Made by a program: the position numbers and the translations under genes. Below, piece by piece: positions 46,655-58,274 of a DNA stretch of 64,000 bases (position 1 is the stretch's first letter; the number at the start of each line of letters is the position of its first letter). The notes below the pieces were generated by a model that had not been told where the DNA came from, ran no database searches, and saw only the letters and a program-made list of their open reading frames with translations. This DNA is from Branchinecta lynchi (lineage: Eukaryota; Arthropoda; Branchiopoda; Anostraca; Branchinectidae): positions 14,722,202 through 14,786,201 of the forward strand of contig JAKZAP010000018.1 in assembly GCA_023053575.1 (NCBI GenBank), in the 5' to 3' direction.

Positions 46655-46828
46655 TTACTCAAGTTCGGGGATTTTCCCAAAAGACTCAATTTGATGGATA
46701 AACTTAATCCTCTTTTTGGGAGGCAACGGCCGCCGAGGAGGCACGATCCCTCTTCTAATTTTCTTCGCCTTTTTCCTTAAGACTTGAGAAACAGGAGTAA
46801 TGTCCTGGCGTAATGATTCTTCTTCTTC
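46655..46828 (-). CDS. Candidate terminal coding exon, basic and proline-rich C-terminus
   Basis: After an acceptor-like GAGATATGTTTAG, the minus strand opens with four Glu codons and runs 57 codons to TAA at 46655-46657. The peptide has EEEESLRQDITPVSQVLRK, a cluster KKAKKIRRG (nuclear-localisation-like), PPRRPLPPKKR (contains a PxxPx+ SH3-type motif), and ends HQIESFGKIPELE. Composition is strongly non-random for this AT-rich DNA. Entry is phase 0. The upstream exon was not found. The antisense ORF 46813-47061 overlaps only its edge. Product unknown. Confidence 0.38.
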   Translation of the reverse strand, partial: EEEESLRQDITPVSQVLRKKAKKIRRGIVPPRRPLPPKKRIKFIHQIESFGKIPELE

Positions 46829-47195
46829 CTAAACATATCTCGTGGAAAATTGTCGAAACAAGACGGCAGGCCTACGAAATGTTCTGCATCAAGCAAATGG
46901 CGCAATCTTTTAGACCGACAATAGATAAAAGGGAACAAATTCCTGTTTCTCTACTTCACCCTTTAGTCCAGGCACTTGAGATAAATCACTTATTCCTCTC
47001 CCGTAGTCCTCATCAATCAAAGACGTCACGATTTCAATCAACCAACTCCATCACAGGGTGATTTATGCAGGCATGGCTAATCGACTACTAAGCTTACTGT
47101 TTCATGCCTGCATAGGCTATCTTCTGATAAAGAAGGCTGACGTAACATGGGCCAAATCAGGGTAGGAAACATCTAACAATGGACAGTCATATTTT
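46829..47195. other. Unassigned stretch with hairpin
   Basis: ATGCAGGCATG (47065-47075) and CATGCCTGCAT (47103-47113) form a perfect 11-bp hairpin with a 27-base loop. Nothing else. Confidence 0.5.
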
Positions 47196-47249
47196 ACAGT
47201 GCAAAACGGATTCGTCAGCAGAAATTTTATTAAATATATTTCGGCCCTA
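47196..47249. mobile_element. Family I MITE end fragment
   Basis: ACAGTGCAAAACGGATTCGT matches the left end of 40177-40455. It stops where family A copy A7 starts, so A7 probably inserted into it. Confidence 0.65.
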
Positions 47250-48215
47250 GGAAGTGGATCTCGGATTTCGTAACAGTTGTCCGCCTGTCTGTCTGTCCGT
47301 TTGTCAGCACGATAACTCTCGAAGGGGTAGAGATATTTTTTCAAACTTGGTATGAGGATCCACTGGGTCAAAGTACAGGTCAAGTTCGTAAATGAGCCCT
47401 GTAGCCCTATATTTAGGGGTGGGGGAGAGGGGTTCAAGTTGAGGGATGTAATAAAATATATTTTGAAGATAGTTCATATGATGAGATGATTCAAGGTGAC
47501 ATGCTGAGAATGTGGTGACATGATGAGAATAAGGTGACATGCTGAGACTCAGAAATCCATTTCTGGACTTCAGTTCCCTGCTGGACAAATAATTCACCCG
47601 GAATCCGGCAAAAAACTGTCGACTGGATATTCGGTAATGGGGTAAAGAGACATGCTGAATACGGCTTTGAAAATAATCTTCTTGCCGGTCAAGTAATTCA
47701 TCCGGAATCCGGCCCAAACCGCAAATTCCATGGAATTAAAAGTTATTTTCTGAACTCAATTAATCAATCTAACCAGGGCTTTGATTTTAGGGCAAGCGTG
47801 GATGTTAGATTTATATTAAATTATTTCTTTCCTTGGCTGATCGCTCGTCTAGCCCTATCCGTGGAAAAACAGCCCTTACTCTTTTACGTTTCTAATTAAT
47901 GGTCTACATTAATCGATCTACTTGCTTCGTATTACTAACAGGACATTATAATCGGATATCGTCAGACTTAACAAAATCCTCTGACAAAATTTACAAGCTG
48001 GTATATACATTAAGAACATGTTAGATCGGAATAGTTTCACTAGCATCGGTATTCCGGTCGTAATCTAACCACAGGCTGCGTTATCTGAGATGGGGAAAAA
48101 CATCGTGTTTACGGGATCTTGCGAAGATAGGAAATCTACAAGAACCGATCGACTGGATCAAAAATTCCAATAAATATAAGATTTCTGGGATCCCATCGAA
48201 ACCTTTGGTCTTGTT
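47250..48215 (-). mobile_element. Family A element, copy A7, inverted
   Basis: Minus orientation: the 5' end (AACAAGACCAAAGGTTTCGA) is at 48215, the microsatellite remnant at 47280-47310. The terminal palindrome is missing at the junction. Few core units remain, and the segment from about 47750 to 48100 is unrelated or very decayed. Confidence 0.75.
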
Positions 48216-48928
48216 ACTCAAGCAACTTCACGGGAGTTAATTCGGTGCTGATTTGGAAGCATCACGCCTTTACAATGCTTAGATCGCAAACGTGCAGGTC
48301 GTTAGTGGAAACCTATTGGTACGACCGTAGGATGATCTAGTGGTGAACGGTGGTGAAGTACAGGGCTGGGAGCGTAGCCCCTAGCAGAAAAGTCGCGGAG
48401 AAAGAAAACTTTTAGCTGGTGTATCAATCACATAAAAAAAAACAATGTAAATATCGGGGGTATAGATATTTTTTTTTTTAGTATTAATATTATATCACTT
48501 CAGCTCAGGAATCGGACACAAGGTGTATCCACTAAGATTATCTCAGACTCACTGAATAATATCGGTTATTTTCCGTGCCCTAGCCAAGCACTCCTTTTTT
48601 GCTTTCCTGGCAGAAATGTGAATTATGTATTTTGGTTGTCTTTAAATATAGTCAAATGGAACTCAACTGAAACTAAATTAAAGAGTTGGCAATGCTGTCG
48701 ATTAAACTGCGACAGTTCGGTTTCTCTTATATTAAAGGACCCGTCGTACCTGTAATACCAATGCGACCTGGTTCCCAATTGCAGCCATTAATTCTGGACT
48801 AAACCTGGTGACCAAAAATTCATAGGCTAAATTCCAAGCCGGCTAACGACACTACACTAACCTTTGCACTTGACGCGATTCAAAATTTTCCATGCACATT
48901 TTGCTCCGACTATTTTCGCATATCCTGC
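48216..48928. other. Unassigned stretch
   Basis: No feature supported. Confidence 0.4.
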
Positions 48929-48930
48929 TA

Positions 48931-49090
48931 CACTGTAAACAAAAAAATCTTGCATTATTTGCTACTGGGATTAATCTTATCTTTATTGAGGTAAGATTGC
49001 CCCTAATTCGGATTAATCCTATCCCAATAGAGATAAGATTAACTCCAGTAGCAAATACTGCATCCTTATTCGGAGAAACTTTTTACAGTG
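48931..49090. mobile_element. TA-flanked palindromic MITE (family M), copy 3
   Basis: Starts CACTGTAAACAAAAAAATCT and ends GAGAAACTTTTTACAGTG. TA on both sides (48929-48930, 49091-49092). Same inner arms as 7519-7676. Confidence 0.85.
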
Positions 49091-49104
49091 TACTGACGCG
49101 TAAG

Positions 49105-49290
49105 ACCGGTTATCTGAATCTTGCCGAGTTTGGCTAGAAGTCAATGGGGCTGGGAAAGGCTTAAAGCAGCCAAAGTCGTCGATAATATGTGGAAAGCAGA
49201 GCCTAGTTCTACAGAACCAAGATAGTATCGAATATTAGACATAAACAGTAAATAGTGAGAGGTGTTCTTAAATGATCTCAGCTGGTGACA
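49105..49290. repeat. Dispersed repeat family F, single copy
   Basis: AAAGGCTTAAAGCAGCCAAA and GTGAGAGGTGTTCTTAAATG match 10955-11085. Confidence 0.6.
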
Positions 49291-49368
49291 GGATTTTGCA
49301 GAAATATAAGGTACATTTGTGCTCACAATATTCATACCTATCATATGGTATCTCTCCCAATTTTCCAG

Positions 49369-49591
49369 AATCTACTCCTTTCAACCCAGCATAAGGCGCT
49401 TTCAAGAAGACGTCAATCGGCGGATGTTTGAATGGAATCGTGGAGAAGCGGAATCCAACTTCCGCAGCAGACGGTTCCCAGCTTCTTACTCCCCGCCCCC
49501 TCCTCGCCGCTCTGAGCAACCAACTAGTTCTTCACGGCAAGACAGTTGGGAAAAAGTACAACTTCAGTTTTTTCACCTCCGTAACGAGGAG
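49369..49591 (+). CDS. Candidate coding exon, Arg/Ser/Pro-rich
   Basis: Acceptor CCCAATTTTCCAG precedes base 49369. The frame (one leading base, phase 2 entry) reads IYSFQPSIRRFQEDVNRRMF, then FRSRRFPASYSPPPPRRSEQ and SSSRQDSWEKVQLQFFHL. A modest donor GAG|GTGGCG could end it at 49591. Without splicing the frame continues to 49810, into family A copy A8, where it certainly stops being native coding. Composition is GC-rich and low-complexity as in disordered regions. No family recognised. No neighbouring exon found. Confidence 0.35.
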
Positions 49592-49684
49592 GTGGCGAGA
49601 GCAACCCCCATTGTGAAAGAAGAATGCTGCAAACTTAACTTTTTTCCATCGGAAGCTCAGATTTTAGCTAGTTTATTCGGTTAC

Positions 49685-50472
49685 TTTTTGGGATCCCAAA
49701 ACGAAAATGGAGGTATATCTGTGAATCCCTACGACATCACAAAAGTTGTCCGCCTGTCCGTCCGTCCGTCTGTCAGCACGATAACTATCGAAGGGAATGA
49801 GATATTTTAACGAAACTTGATGCAAGGACAAGGAGATGGGCTCTGTAGCCCTATATTTAGGGGTGGTGGAGTGGGTTCAAATTAAGGGGCAAACAAAATA
49901 TTTTTAAGCTAATGAAATAGTACATTAAGGAATCTTTCTCCGTCAAATATAGGAAGTACGGAATAGGAGACATGCTGAACGCGATCATGAAAAAAACTTT
50001 CTCGCCCCGGACAGTAATTCGCCCGGAACCGGCCAAAACCGGAAAGTTTGTTAAAAGTAAAAGTTTTATTTGACGTTGATTAGATTTTCGATTTGGAGGT
50101 AAGAAGACACGCTGAACAATTAAGTGACAATAATTTTCTACCCGGACAAGTAGTTTACCCAGAATCTGGCCCAAACCGGAAAATTTGTTAAAGCAAAAGT
50201 TTTATCTGAACTTGATTAGATGTCCGATCTAGGGGTAAGAAGAGATGTTGAATCCATATATGACAACCATTTTTTAACTGGACATATAGTTCGCGCGGAG
50301 TCCAGCTGAAACTGGAAAATTTTTAGGTTTTCTAAAATTATTAGCTATTTGGCCTTAATCTGTTTCTAAATTATAATAGTAAATATGTTCACGGAGTCTG
50401 GCGAAGACAGGTCCCAATTGTCTGTATCAAATATTGAATGTTTGAGATCCCATCGAAACCTTTGGTCTTGTT
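49685..50472 (-). mobile_element. Family A element, copy A8, inverted
   Basis: On the plus strand it begins with the palindrome TTTTTGGGATCCCAAAA at 49685, then the complement of the (ACGG)n tract (CCGTCCGTCCGTC) near 49760, three core units, and ends CCTTTGGTCTTGTT at 50472. Confidence 0.88.
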
Positions 50473-52106
50473 TCGATAGTCATCCCTACGCAAACGGGCC
50501 ATGGAGTTTTATAGGGATTATTTTTTATTTTGTTCATTATTTCTCTGAATTTAGTAAAACGAACTGCGAACAGCTACAACTCAATCTAAGATGCTGAAAT
50601 ACCGCCGATTGAGTAATGTTCACACAAGTCGCACAACCAAACACGAAGACCAACAGTGCATACCTTGAGGAACTCCAAAGTTTCTGCAATACCATCCTCT
50701 CAGCACCAAACAAAAATCCTCATCACCACATCAGCTAACTGACATTAAAAAACCACGAAGACACCAAACAATATTTTGTTAACGGTACAGCAAAATAAAA
50801 CTCAGCGCCAAAACAACTGATCTTAGCTCTTCCCGAGAGCGAAAGTTCAGTGCGGGCGTACCACTGATGCTTCTGGCACTGCTGATACATTCTGGGCATA
50901 AGCAGCTACAAGCCACTGACAATATCTAACAACTTTGACGAGATTGCACTCTATGATTACAGATTTCCGAACAATCGCAGAGGAGTGCCCAAAGACAGCA
51001 CCCTTTCGAAAACAATGTACTGCAACGTCAAGACATAAATATAATCCTTATGAAGGCTTTCACGCCTCTTGCTTCATTTAAAACAAAAATAAGTACATTG
51101 GATAAATGATATTGCTGTTACTGTTATTTATTTTACCTATTATGATGAGCTTCCCACAGTTTTCTTTATTTCTTCTGTATACTGACTTCTGACGCATATT
51201 ATAAACCTTTCAACCGATGATGCGGAGACGGGAAAACATGACGGAACATCAAAACCCTATGCGGGCGTAAAACACGAATATGAGACCTGGGCTACATAAC
51301 TCCCCCGAGTGTTGGATTAAACCCTACGGAGGCCCATCTGCAGTAGAGATCCTCCCCCTTGCAAGTTAGGCTACCTCCTTGGTAGGCTAGTGTTCCAATT
51401 TACCGCTAGATATTACACAAGTGTACCAACATATTTTAAGAAAGCTTGAATGTAATTTGCTTTCAAGATCAAACCAATATTATTTTCATCTGTTATAACG
51501 GGGCATCTGAAAGGAGCGGGGCCCATATGTAGGTCCTTACTCTCCCTATTTGTCCGGCTCTGACTCCCCATTGAAATTTCCCGCGGTGACTTCTGACAGG
51601 TACTGTACATTAGTGCCTGGACTTTATGACGCAGAGAAAATCCACCGGGAAATACTGACCATCAACCAGCACGATCAAGTTGTACCTATCCCTACCAAGG
51701 AGCCACTCCACCTTGAAATACCTGGATGCGAATAATGACCTGCAAACGGATGTACCCACGTTACAGTCCTCCCCAGTACACTCCCCCCCCCCCCCACCAC
51801 GGTCGATTCCTGAGGTCCGCGCGAAGGTGGATTCGACCACAAACCATGATTACCATAGGTATTCCTTCAGTCTAAGTTTAAAATCCAATGAAAATCTGCA
51901 CTACAAGCTAAAGATCTTTATATACAGCCCGAATGGAACTCTCGCCAAGAAGGTACACAAAAATCCGAATAAAAGTTTCAGCTCAATAATCCGTTTAAAT
52001 GCACCAATGACGACTCCGTCCTAACCCTTACTCTACCTTTTTATAATAAGATGTTATACCAAGAGAGAGCTCATCGGGTCATACCGGAAGAAAAATATCG
52101 ACCACA
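50473..52106. other. Unassigned stretch with a weak coding-like frame
   Basis: A plus-strand frame (about 51505-51735) reads GPYVGPYSPYLSGSDSP..., ILTINQHDQVVPIPTKEP and stops. A second frame (51680-52024) overlaps it. Neither has solid splice sites. A C run is at about 51782-51796, followed by CCACGGTCGATTCC, family B-like. 50630-50760 may be a retroelement remnant. Confidence 0.25.
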
Positions 52107-52982
52107 ACAATAACAGTTAAATTCAACAAACTTCAGAAACTTCCCTAATTCCCTGACCCCAAGATTTTGGTCTCCTTTATTTTAGCCACTCTCACCTATT
52201 TAAGATGTCCCTCCTTAAATAGCAAAATTTTCCGGCGAAAGCCTTTTCTATTGCAATATATTATTATTATAACCCTAACTCGCCTACTGCTTTGCCACAA
52301 AGTGTTACCCTTTTGGATGTTTCCTCGTCGCTATCAAAGATGATGGAGAACAGGGCCCAACCAGCGCACGGCCTGACCCACTACTTCCTGGTCGACGATT
52401 AAAAATTAAGTGTCTTTTTCTGTGTGTTTGTGTATTTTATTTATTTTTCTTTCATTTACTCTGCCTTTTCAAAATGGCGGGTTATAAATAAATTACTTAC
52501 TTACTTACAATAACCCAACAACCAATACATTTAAACTCAACCAACTTCACAAACTTCCCTAATTCCCCAACTTACCCCAAAACTGTGGTCTCCTTTGTTT
52601 TAGCCCCTCCCCCCTATTTAAGATGTCCCTCCTTAAATAACAAAATTTCTTCGACGAAAGCTTTTCTGTTGCAATATATTAGTATTACAACTCTAACCCG
52701 CCTACTGCTTTCCTCCAATTACCGAGAGGTTACAAGTGCGGCGAGAGGGGGTAGAAAACACGCACACAGGAAAGTAACACCCTTTTGGATGTTTCCTCGT
52801 CGCTATAAAAATGATGGACAACAAGGCCCAACTAGCGCACGACGTTATCCACTGCTTCCTGGCCGAAAACTGAAAATTAAGTGTCTTTTTCTGTGTGTCT
52901 ATGTGTTTTTTTTTATTTTCTTTCAATTACTCCGCTTTTTTCAAAATGGCGGGTTATAGATAAATTACTTACTTACTTATTT
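52107..52982 (+). repeat. Two tandem copies of family H (SINE/LINE-like, (TTAC)n tail)
   Basis: 52107-52508 and 52509-52982 share AAACTTCCCTAATTCCC, ATTTAAGATGTCCCTCCTTA, TTGCAATATATTA, CCCTTTTGGATGTTTCCTCG, then GGCGGGTTATA.ATAAATTAC with TTAC repeats. The second copy has about 60 extra bases. The third tail is at 17925-18016. A head-to-tail pair with its own tails suggests insertion next to an older copy. Confidence 0.7.
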
Positions 52983-53136
52983 AAAGCAAAGATTAATGCC
53001 AAGATCAACGAACTTGCGCGGGAAAGAAGGATTGGCCCATCTTCATAAATGATAAATGGGAAAAGAACTCCACACTGACTTCACGAACAGGTTATTTGAA
53101 CATGTAATATAACGCAGACTGAAGTGATATCATGTT
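52983..53136. other. Short unassigned stretch
   Basis: Nothing recognised. Confidence 0.4.
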
Positions 53137-53525
53137 TTTACTGGGCTACAGAGGCATGATCATTCTTTCGTTTCTTGCAGGCTTCCTCAATTATGTTCGA
53201 ATTGTCGTTTGCGGTTAAAGCACCGACAGAAAGCCTCCATTCAAATATAAAGTCTATGTACAAGAGGATGCCACTGCAAGTCTTGTATGCCTTATACTAA
53301 AAGCAGAAGAAGAAATACACTTGATCAGGGGTCATGCCCGTCAACTCTGAAGGAAGGAGATGACGTGCATTAGACCAAACGTCCAGAAGTAAATTATTAC
53401 AGGACGCAAAGGGAAGATGTGTTAGCCCCGGGTCAAAAGCAACCGTTCTAACTCGAGCCTCACCAAGAGCTTCCTGAGAACCCAGGGCAAGACTGAATTT
53501 GCATTTTGTCTGAAATGTTTCTCAT
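53137..53525 (-). pseudogene. Coding-like minus-strand frame with one internal TAG
   Basis: A frame without early ATG includes ETFQTKCKFSLALGSQEAL, AFDPGLTHLPFASCNNLLL and SARHLLPSELTGM-like sequence, then a TAG at about 53297. It continues in the same frame with YKAYKTCSGILLYIDFIF and NIIEEACKKRKNDHASVAQ to a stop near 53137. TTTCTTCTTCTGCTTTTAG just before the second part is a good acceptor, so two exons with an unseen arrangement, a pseudogene, or chance are all possible. No homology recognised. Confidence 0.22.
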
Positions 53526-54315
53526 CCATCCGACCTTCTGTTCATGAAGCAGCCTAGGCTAAATTTACTGAGATGTCAACATAGGTGGGTGTGGGCTGGA
53601 ATCTCTTGCCTGTGTTCCCGGTTTCACAGTAGGCTACTGCAAATCTGTTAACAGCACAATAGAGATACAGTTTAAGTTAACGAAACGATAAACCCACTTG
53701 ACAACGTCACTGACGATCTCATTAGTTCTCACACAGACAAATCAGGAACAATTATTTCCGTCGTCAACACTCGGAGAGGGACTGCTACCTCTCAAAAAGG
53801 ATGTACATCAAGGGTCCGGAGGCTCGAGAGATACAGGACGCCGGTGCGGGCTAACCTACACCAACAGGCAAGGAATCCAAAACCCCTCGAACAGCAAGAC
53901 ATATAGCAATAAGCGAGCAACGGAAATCGCAGGAAATTAATTAAATCTGCCCTGTGACATGCGCTATGAAGCCTTCCTCGCGGCAAATTTAAACTTGATA
54001 AGGCGTGCGATCAGAACGCGTTAGCCTGCAGGGTGTGAAAGTGGCAAATGCGAATTTTAAGCTCTAAGCAACATGCGTAATTTATGGCTATTAGCCGAAT
54101 CAAAAACCCATATCGAGAGAAACAGCACGACCTAATTAGCTGGGCCAAGATCCAGGCCCCAGACGACGCAGGTCGAGATCCCAGAAGTAAGGTGACTTAT
54201 AGTGACTGTTGCTGAAGCCTAGACTGACCGGTGCTAGTGCTGCAAGAAACTATGATACCGTACAACAGACTACGTGGTCAACCTCAACGCCACTGAAAAG
54301 ACCACTAAAAAGATC
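53526..54315. other. Unassigned stretch
   Basis: No gene or repeat recognised. Confidence 0.4.
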
Positions 54316-54385
54316 AACCTAACCCATCTGGAAGTACGGTACCCTAACTCGCGATCACCAGACCGATCGACGAACCGACAGTAAA
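54316..54385. repeat. Family B end fragment
   Basis: CCATCTGGAAGTACGGTACC, CTAACTCGCGATCACCAGAC, then CGATCGACGAACCGACAG, matching the end of 1-1001. Confidence 0.6.
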
Positions 54386-55300
54386 GTCATCGATATCTAG
54401 CACTTTTTCTACCCCATCCATGTACATACCAATTGCAATTGCAATCTGTAACATCCTTCCATATCCAAGAAACTCAGGGGTCTAAACCCTAGACTTCCAG
54501 ACGTGTTTGCTCTACCTTCATCTCTCGGATCTACCTCCAGAAAACGGAAATCTTGAATCCGGTAGAAAAACAAGGCAGGCGAAACCTGGCCTTAATAGTG
54601 TTGCGAAATCTGTCGTATTAAGCGCTCTGATAGTAAAACAAGAGCGATAAATTTCAAATTAGCTTCGCGCCACTGAGTTCGAGTTCCATGCGTACTTTCC
54701 GGCCACTGTACCTGAAAAATTTGTCTTTCGAGAGACAGAAGCACTCCCGAACATCCTATGTAACGAGAGACCGGGCATTGACGAGTACTACTATGTAACG
54801 AGAAACATTTGCACTGAACAGACAAACGGGGGGCACCGGCATTATCCAAATAAAACGAAGTCAGTTTTGTTTCAATCAATCTTCATCTGTTACCATACGA
54901 TAATCCGCGCCACCTTGTGTGACTTATACTTTCCGTAAAAGAGATTATCTTACCAAAGTGTAATTTAAAAATTCCTGGGGATGGGAGTCCAAGTCGATCG
55001 GAACTCCAAAGGACAACCAGAGCTGTATGAGATTCACTTTTTAAAGGACACGTAGGCTATGGGAGATTGTTTCACGGGACACAGACACAACAGTACTACC
55101 TTGAAAGGAGTTTCCGACGGAATGAAAACCACCAAAACGTTCCAGGCGATCGCATCGATGGCGCAGGCGCATGGCCAGAATATTCACTCAGCCATGGAAT
55201 ATTGAGAGGCAAAAGTGATATGACAGTCGTAAAGGGCTTATTTTTGAAACCAAGAGACAAATCCACAAAGAAAACGAATGAACGAACACTTCGGATGAAA
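54386..55300. other. Unassigned stretch
   Basis: Includes a 95-codon minus ORF (54592-54879) without support and, near 55035, TTTTTAAAGGACACG resembling the TTAA element end. ACCTTGAAAGGAGTTTCCGA (55098) recurs in diverged form at 58729. Confidence 0.3.
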
Positions 55301-56410
55301 AACAAGACCAAAGGTTTTCGATGGGATCCCTCAAATCTAATACTTGATCCAGACACTTGTGAACGAACTACCATACTTGTCTAGAACAAAAAAAAAGAAA
55401 GCTCAGAAGCGGATCAGCGTATCTCCTTATCCGTATAAAGAACATCTAATCAACTTCAAGTAAAACTTCTTATAAGAAAATCCGGTTTCAACCGGATTGC
55501 GAACAAACTATATGTCCCAGTAAAAAAAAAAGATTGTCGTATACGGATTCAGCGTGAAACCGGATTGCGAACAAACTATATGTCCCAGTAAAAAAAAAGA
55601 TTGTCGTATACGGATTCAGCGTGCCTTTTTACCCCTAAATCTGTCATCTAATCAACTTCAAATAAAACTTTTGATTTCAACATACTTTCCGGTTTCGGCC
55701 TGATTCCGGGCGAACAAGTTGTCCGGGTAGAAACTACTTTTCAAATAAGTGTTCAGCATGTCTTCTTACCCCTAAATCGAACATCAAATGAACTTCAGAT
55801 AAAACATTTTACTTTTAACAAACTTTCCGGTTTTCGCCGAATTCCGGGCGATTTTCTTGACCTGCGGGAAAATGGTTTCACCGTCGTGTTCACCATGTCT
55901 TTCTACCCCAAAATCGAACAACTAATCAACTTCAAATAAAACTTACTTTTAAAAGACTTTCCGGTTTTGGCCGGATTCCGGGCTAGCTACTTGTCCGGAG
56001 ACAAAATTTTATTTTCACCATCGTGTTCAGCATTCAGCTTCAAATAAAACTTTTACTTTTAACAAACTTTCCGGTTTTGGCCAGATTCCGAGCGAACTAC
56101 TTGTCCGATGACAAAATGGTTTTCACCACCGTGTTCAGCATGTCTGCTTACCCAATAATCTACTATCACATCATCTGTTTAAAAGATTTGATTTGACCCT
56201 TAATTTAAACCCCCTCCCCCACCCCTAAATGTAGGGCTACAGAGCCCATCTACGAACTCGACCTTACTCTTGACCAAAAGAGTCCTGACACCAAGTTTCA
56301 TCAAAATATCTCATTCCCTTCGAGATTTATAGCACGCACAGACGAACAGACGGGCGGACGGACGGACTTTTGCAATGTCATCCCTCCACGTACGTTTTGG
56401 GATCCCAACA
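55301..56410 (+). mobile_element. Family A element, copy A9, with neighbouring empty site
   Basis: AACAAGACCAAAGGTTTTCG to GTTTTGGGATCCCAA. Contains a short local duplication (55486-55552 repeated at 55554-55619) and several core units. Its flanks (ACGAATGAACGAACACTTCG at left, AAGGCCAAGAGG...GCGACTGCTCG at right) are repeated side by side without the element at 56532-56610. Confidence 0.9.
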
Positions 56411-56660
56411 AGGCCAAGAGGAAAAAACCCAGCATCAAAAGAGCGACTGCTCGTTCGTCACCTACCCTTTCGTCCCCGTCCACTTCACCCCCTACCCCCT
56501 CTCCCCACCTCTATGACTTCCTAAAAACCAAGAAAACGAATGAACCAACAATTCAGACGCAAAACAAGGCAGCAGAGGACAAAACAAGCATCAGCGTGCG
56601 ACTGCTCATTCGTCGCCTACTTTTCGTACCCATCCACTCACCCCCCACGTCAACGACCTC
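56411..56660 (+). repeat. Duplicated flank of A9, including the empty site
   Basis: 56412-56500 (AGGCCAAGAGG...CATCAAAAGAGCGACTGCTCGTTCGTC) and 56566-56650 (AGGCAGCAGAGG...CATCAGCGTGCGACTGCTCATTCGTC) align. The second is preceded by ACGAATGAACCAACAATTCAGACGC split over 56532-56560, which matches the left flank of A9. Confidence 0.75.
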
Positions 56661-56843
56661 CTAAGAACTTCTGGTATCTCGTTTTAGAGCCTTCACATCC
56701 CTTCGAATGCAGCAAAGTCTCTATCCCACTTCCAAATGTACGGTACCGGGATTCTGAAGGGCCCGCCCTCATATCCGAACGACCTCAAGGTAGTATGAAA
56801 CTCCAGGCATTGATACAAGAAAAATGTCTGCATTCACCTTTAT

Positions 56844-58274
56844 AACAAGACCAAAGGTTTCGATGGGATCCCAAAAATTCAATATCTGATCCAGACAACT
56901 GGGTCTTGTCTTAGCCAGATCCAGTCTTCGCCAGACTCCTTGAACATTTTTACAATTAAAATTCAGAAACAGATTAAGGCCAAATAGCTAATCACCTGAG
57001 AAAACCAAGTTCAGATTTGGATGCAGCATGTGTGTTTACCCCTATAAGTCATATCTGTTTTGACGAAAACTTCCTGCCACTTCTGCCAATTTCCCGGTTC
57101 CGGCCGAGCTCCAGAACTACTTGTCCGGCGAAAAAAGAAAGCTCAAAGACGAAATCAGGGTATCTTCTTTCCCCAGTAATGAACATCTAATCAACTTCAA
57201 ACAGAAATTTAGCTTATAACAGATATTCCGATTCCAGCCGGATCCGGTCGAACTATATGTCCGGGTAAAATACGATTGTCACACAGGGACTCAGCATCTC
57301 TTCTTACCCCTAAATCGCTTATCTAATCAACTAGAAATAAAACTTTGACTTCCAACAGTTTTCCGGTTTTGGCCGGATTCCGGACGAACTACGTGTCCGG
57401 GTAGAAACTTGTTTTCACATAAGTGTTCAGCATGTCTTCTTGCCCTAAATCAAACATCTAATCAACTCCAAACAAAACTTTTAATTTTGACAAACTTTCC
57501 GGTTTGGGCCGGATTCCGGTCGAAATACTTCTCCGTCGAGAAAATAGTTTTCACCATCGTCTTCAGCATGTCTCCCTACCTCTAAATCGAAATTTAATCA
57601 ACTTCAAATAAAACTTTTACTTTCAACAAACTTTCCGGTTTGGGCCGGATTCCGGGCGAAATAGTTGTCCATCGAGAAAATAGTTTTCACCATCGTCTTC
57701 AGCATGTCTTCCTACCCCTAAACCGAACATCTAATCAATTTCAAATAAAACTTTTACTTTCAACAAACTTTCCGGTTTGGGCCGGATTCCGGGCGAAATA
57801 CTTGTCCGTCGAGAAAATAATTCACACCATCGTCTTCAGCATGTCTTCCTACCTCTAAATCGAACATCTAATCAACTTCAAATAAAACTTGTACTTTCGA
57901 CAAACTTTCCGGTTTTGGCCGGATTCCGGGCGAACTACATGTCCGACGACAAAATGGTTTTCTCCATCGTGTTCAGCATGTCTTCTTACCCCATAATCGA
58001 CTATCACATTAGCTGTTTCAAAATATTTTGTTTGTCCCTTAATTTGAATCCCCTCCCCCACCCCTAAATGTAGAGCTACAAAGCCCATCTACGAACTTGA
58101 CTGGTCCGACGACCCAACGAACCCTCACACCAAGTTTCATCAAAATATCTCATTCCCTTCGAGAGTTATCGTGCTTACAGACGGACGGACGGACGGACGG
58201 ACGGACGGACGGACAGACGGACAACTTTTGCGATGTCATAGGTATCCCTCCACTTACGTTTTGGGATCCCAAAA
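56844..58274 (+). mobile_element. Family A element, copy A10 (young)
   Basis: AACAAGACCAAAGGTTTCGA to TTTTGGGATCCCAAAA. Same unit order as A5 and A6 (units at 57640, 57777, 57914), with (ACGG)n at about 58178-58212. Very few differences from A5/A6. Confidence 0.93.
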
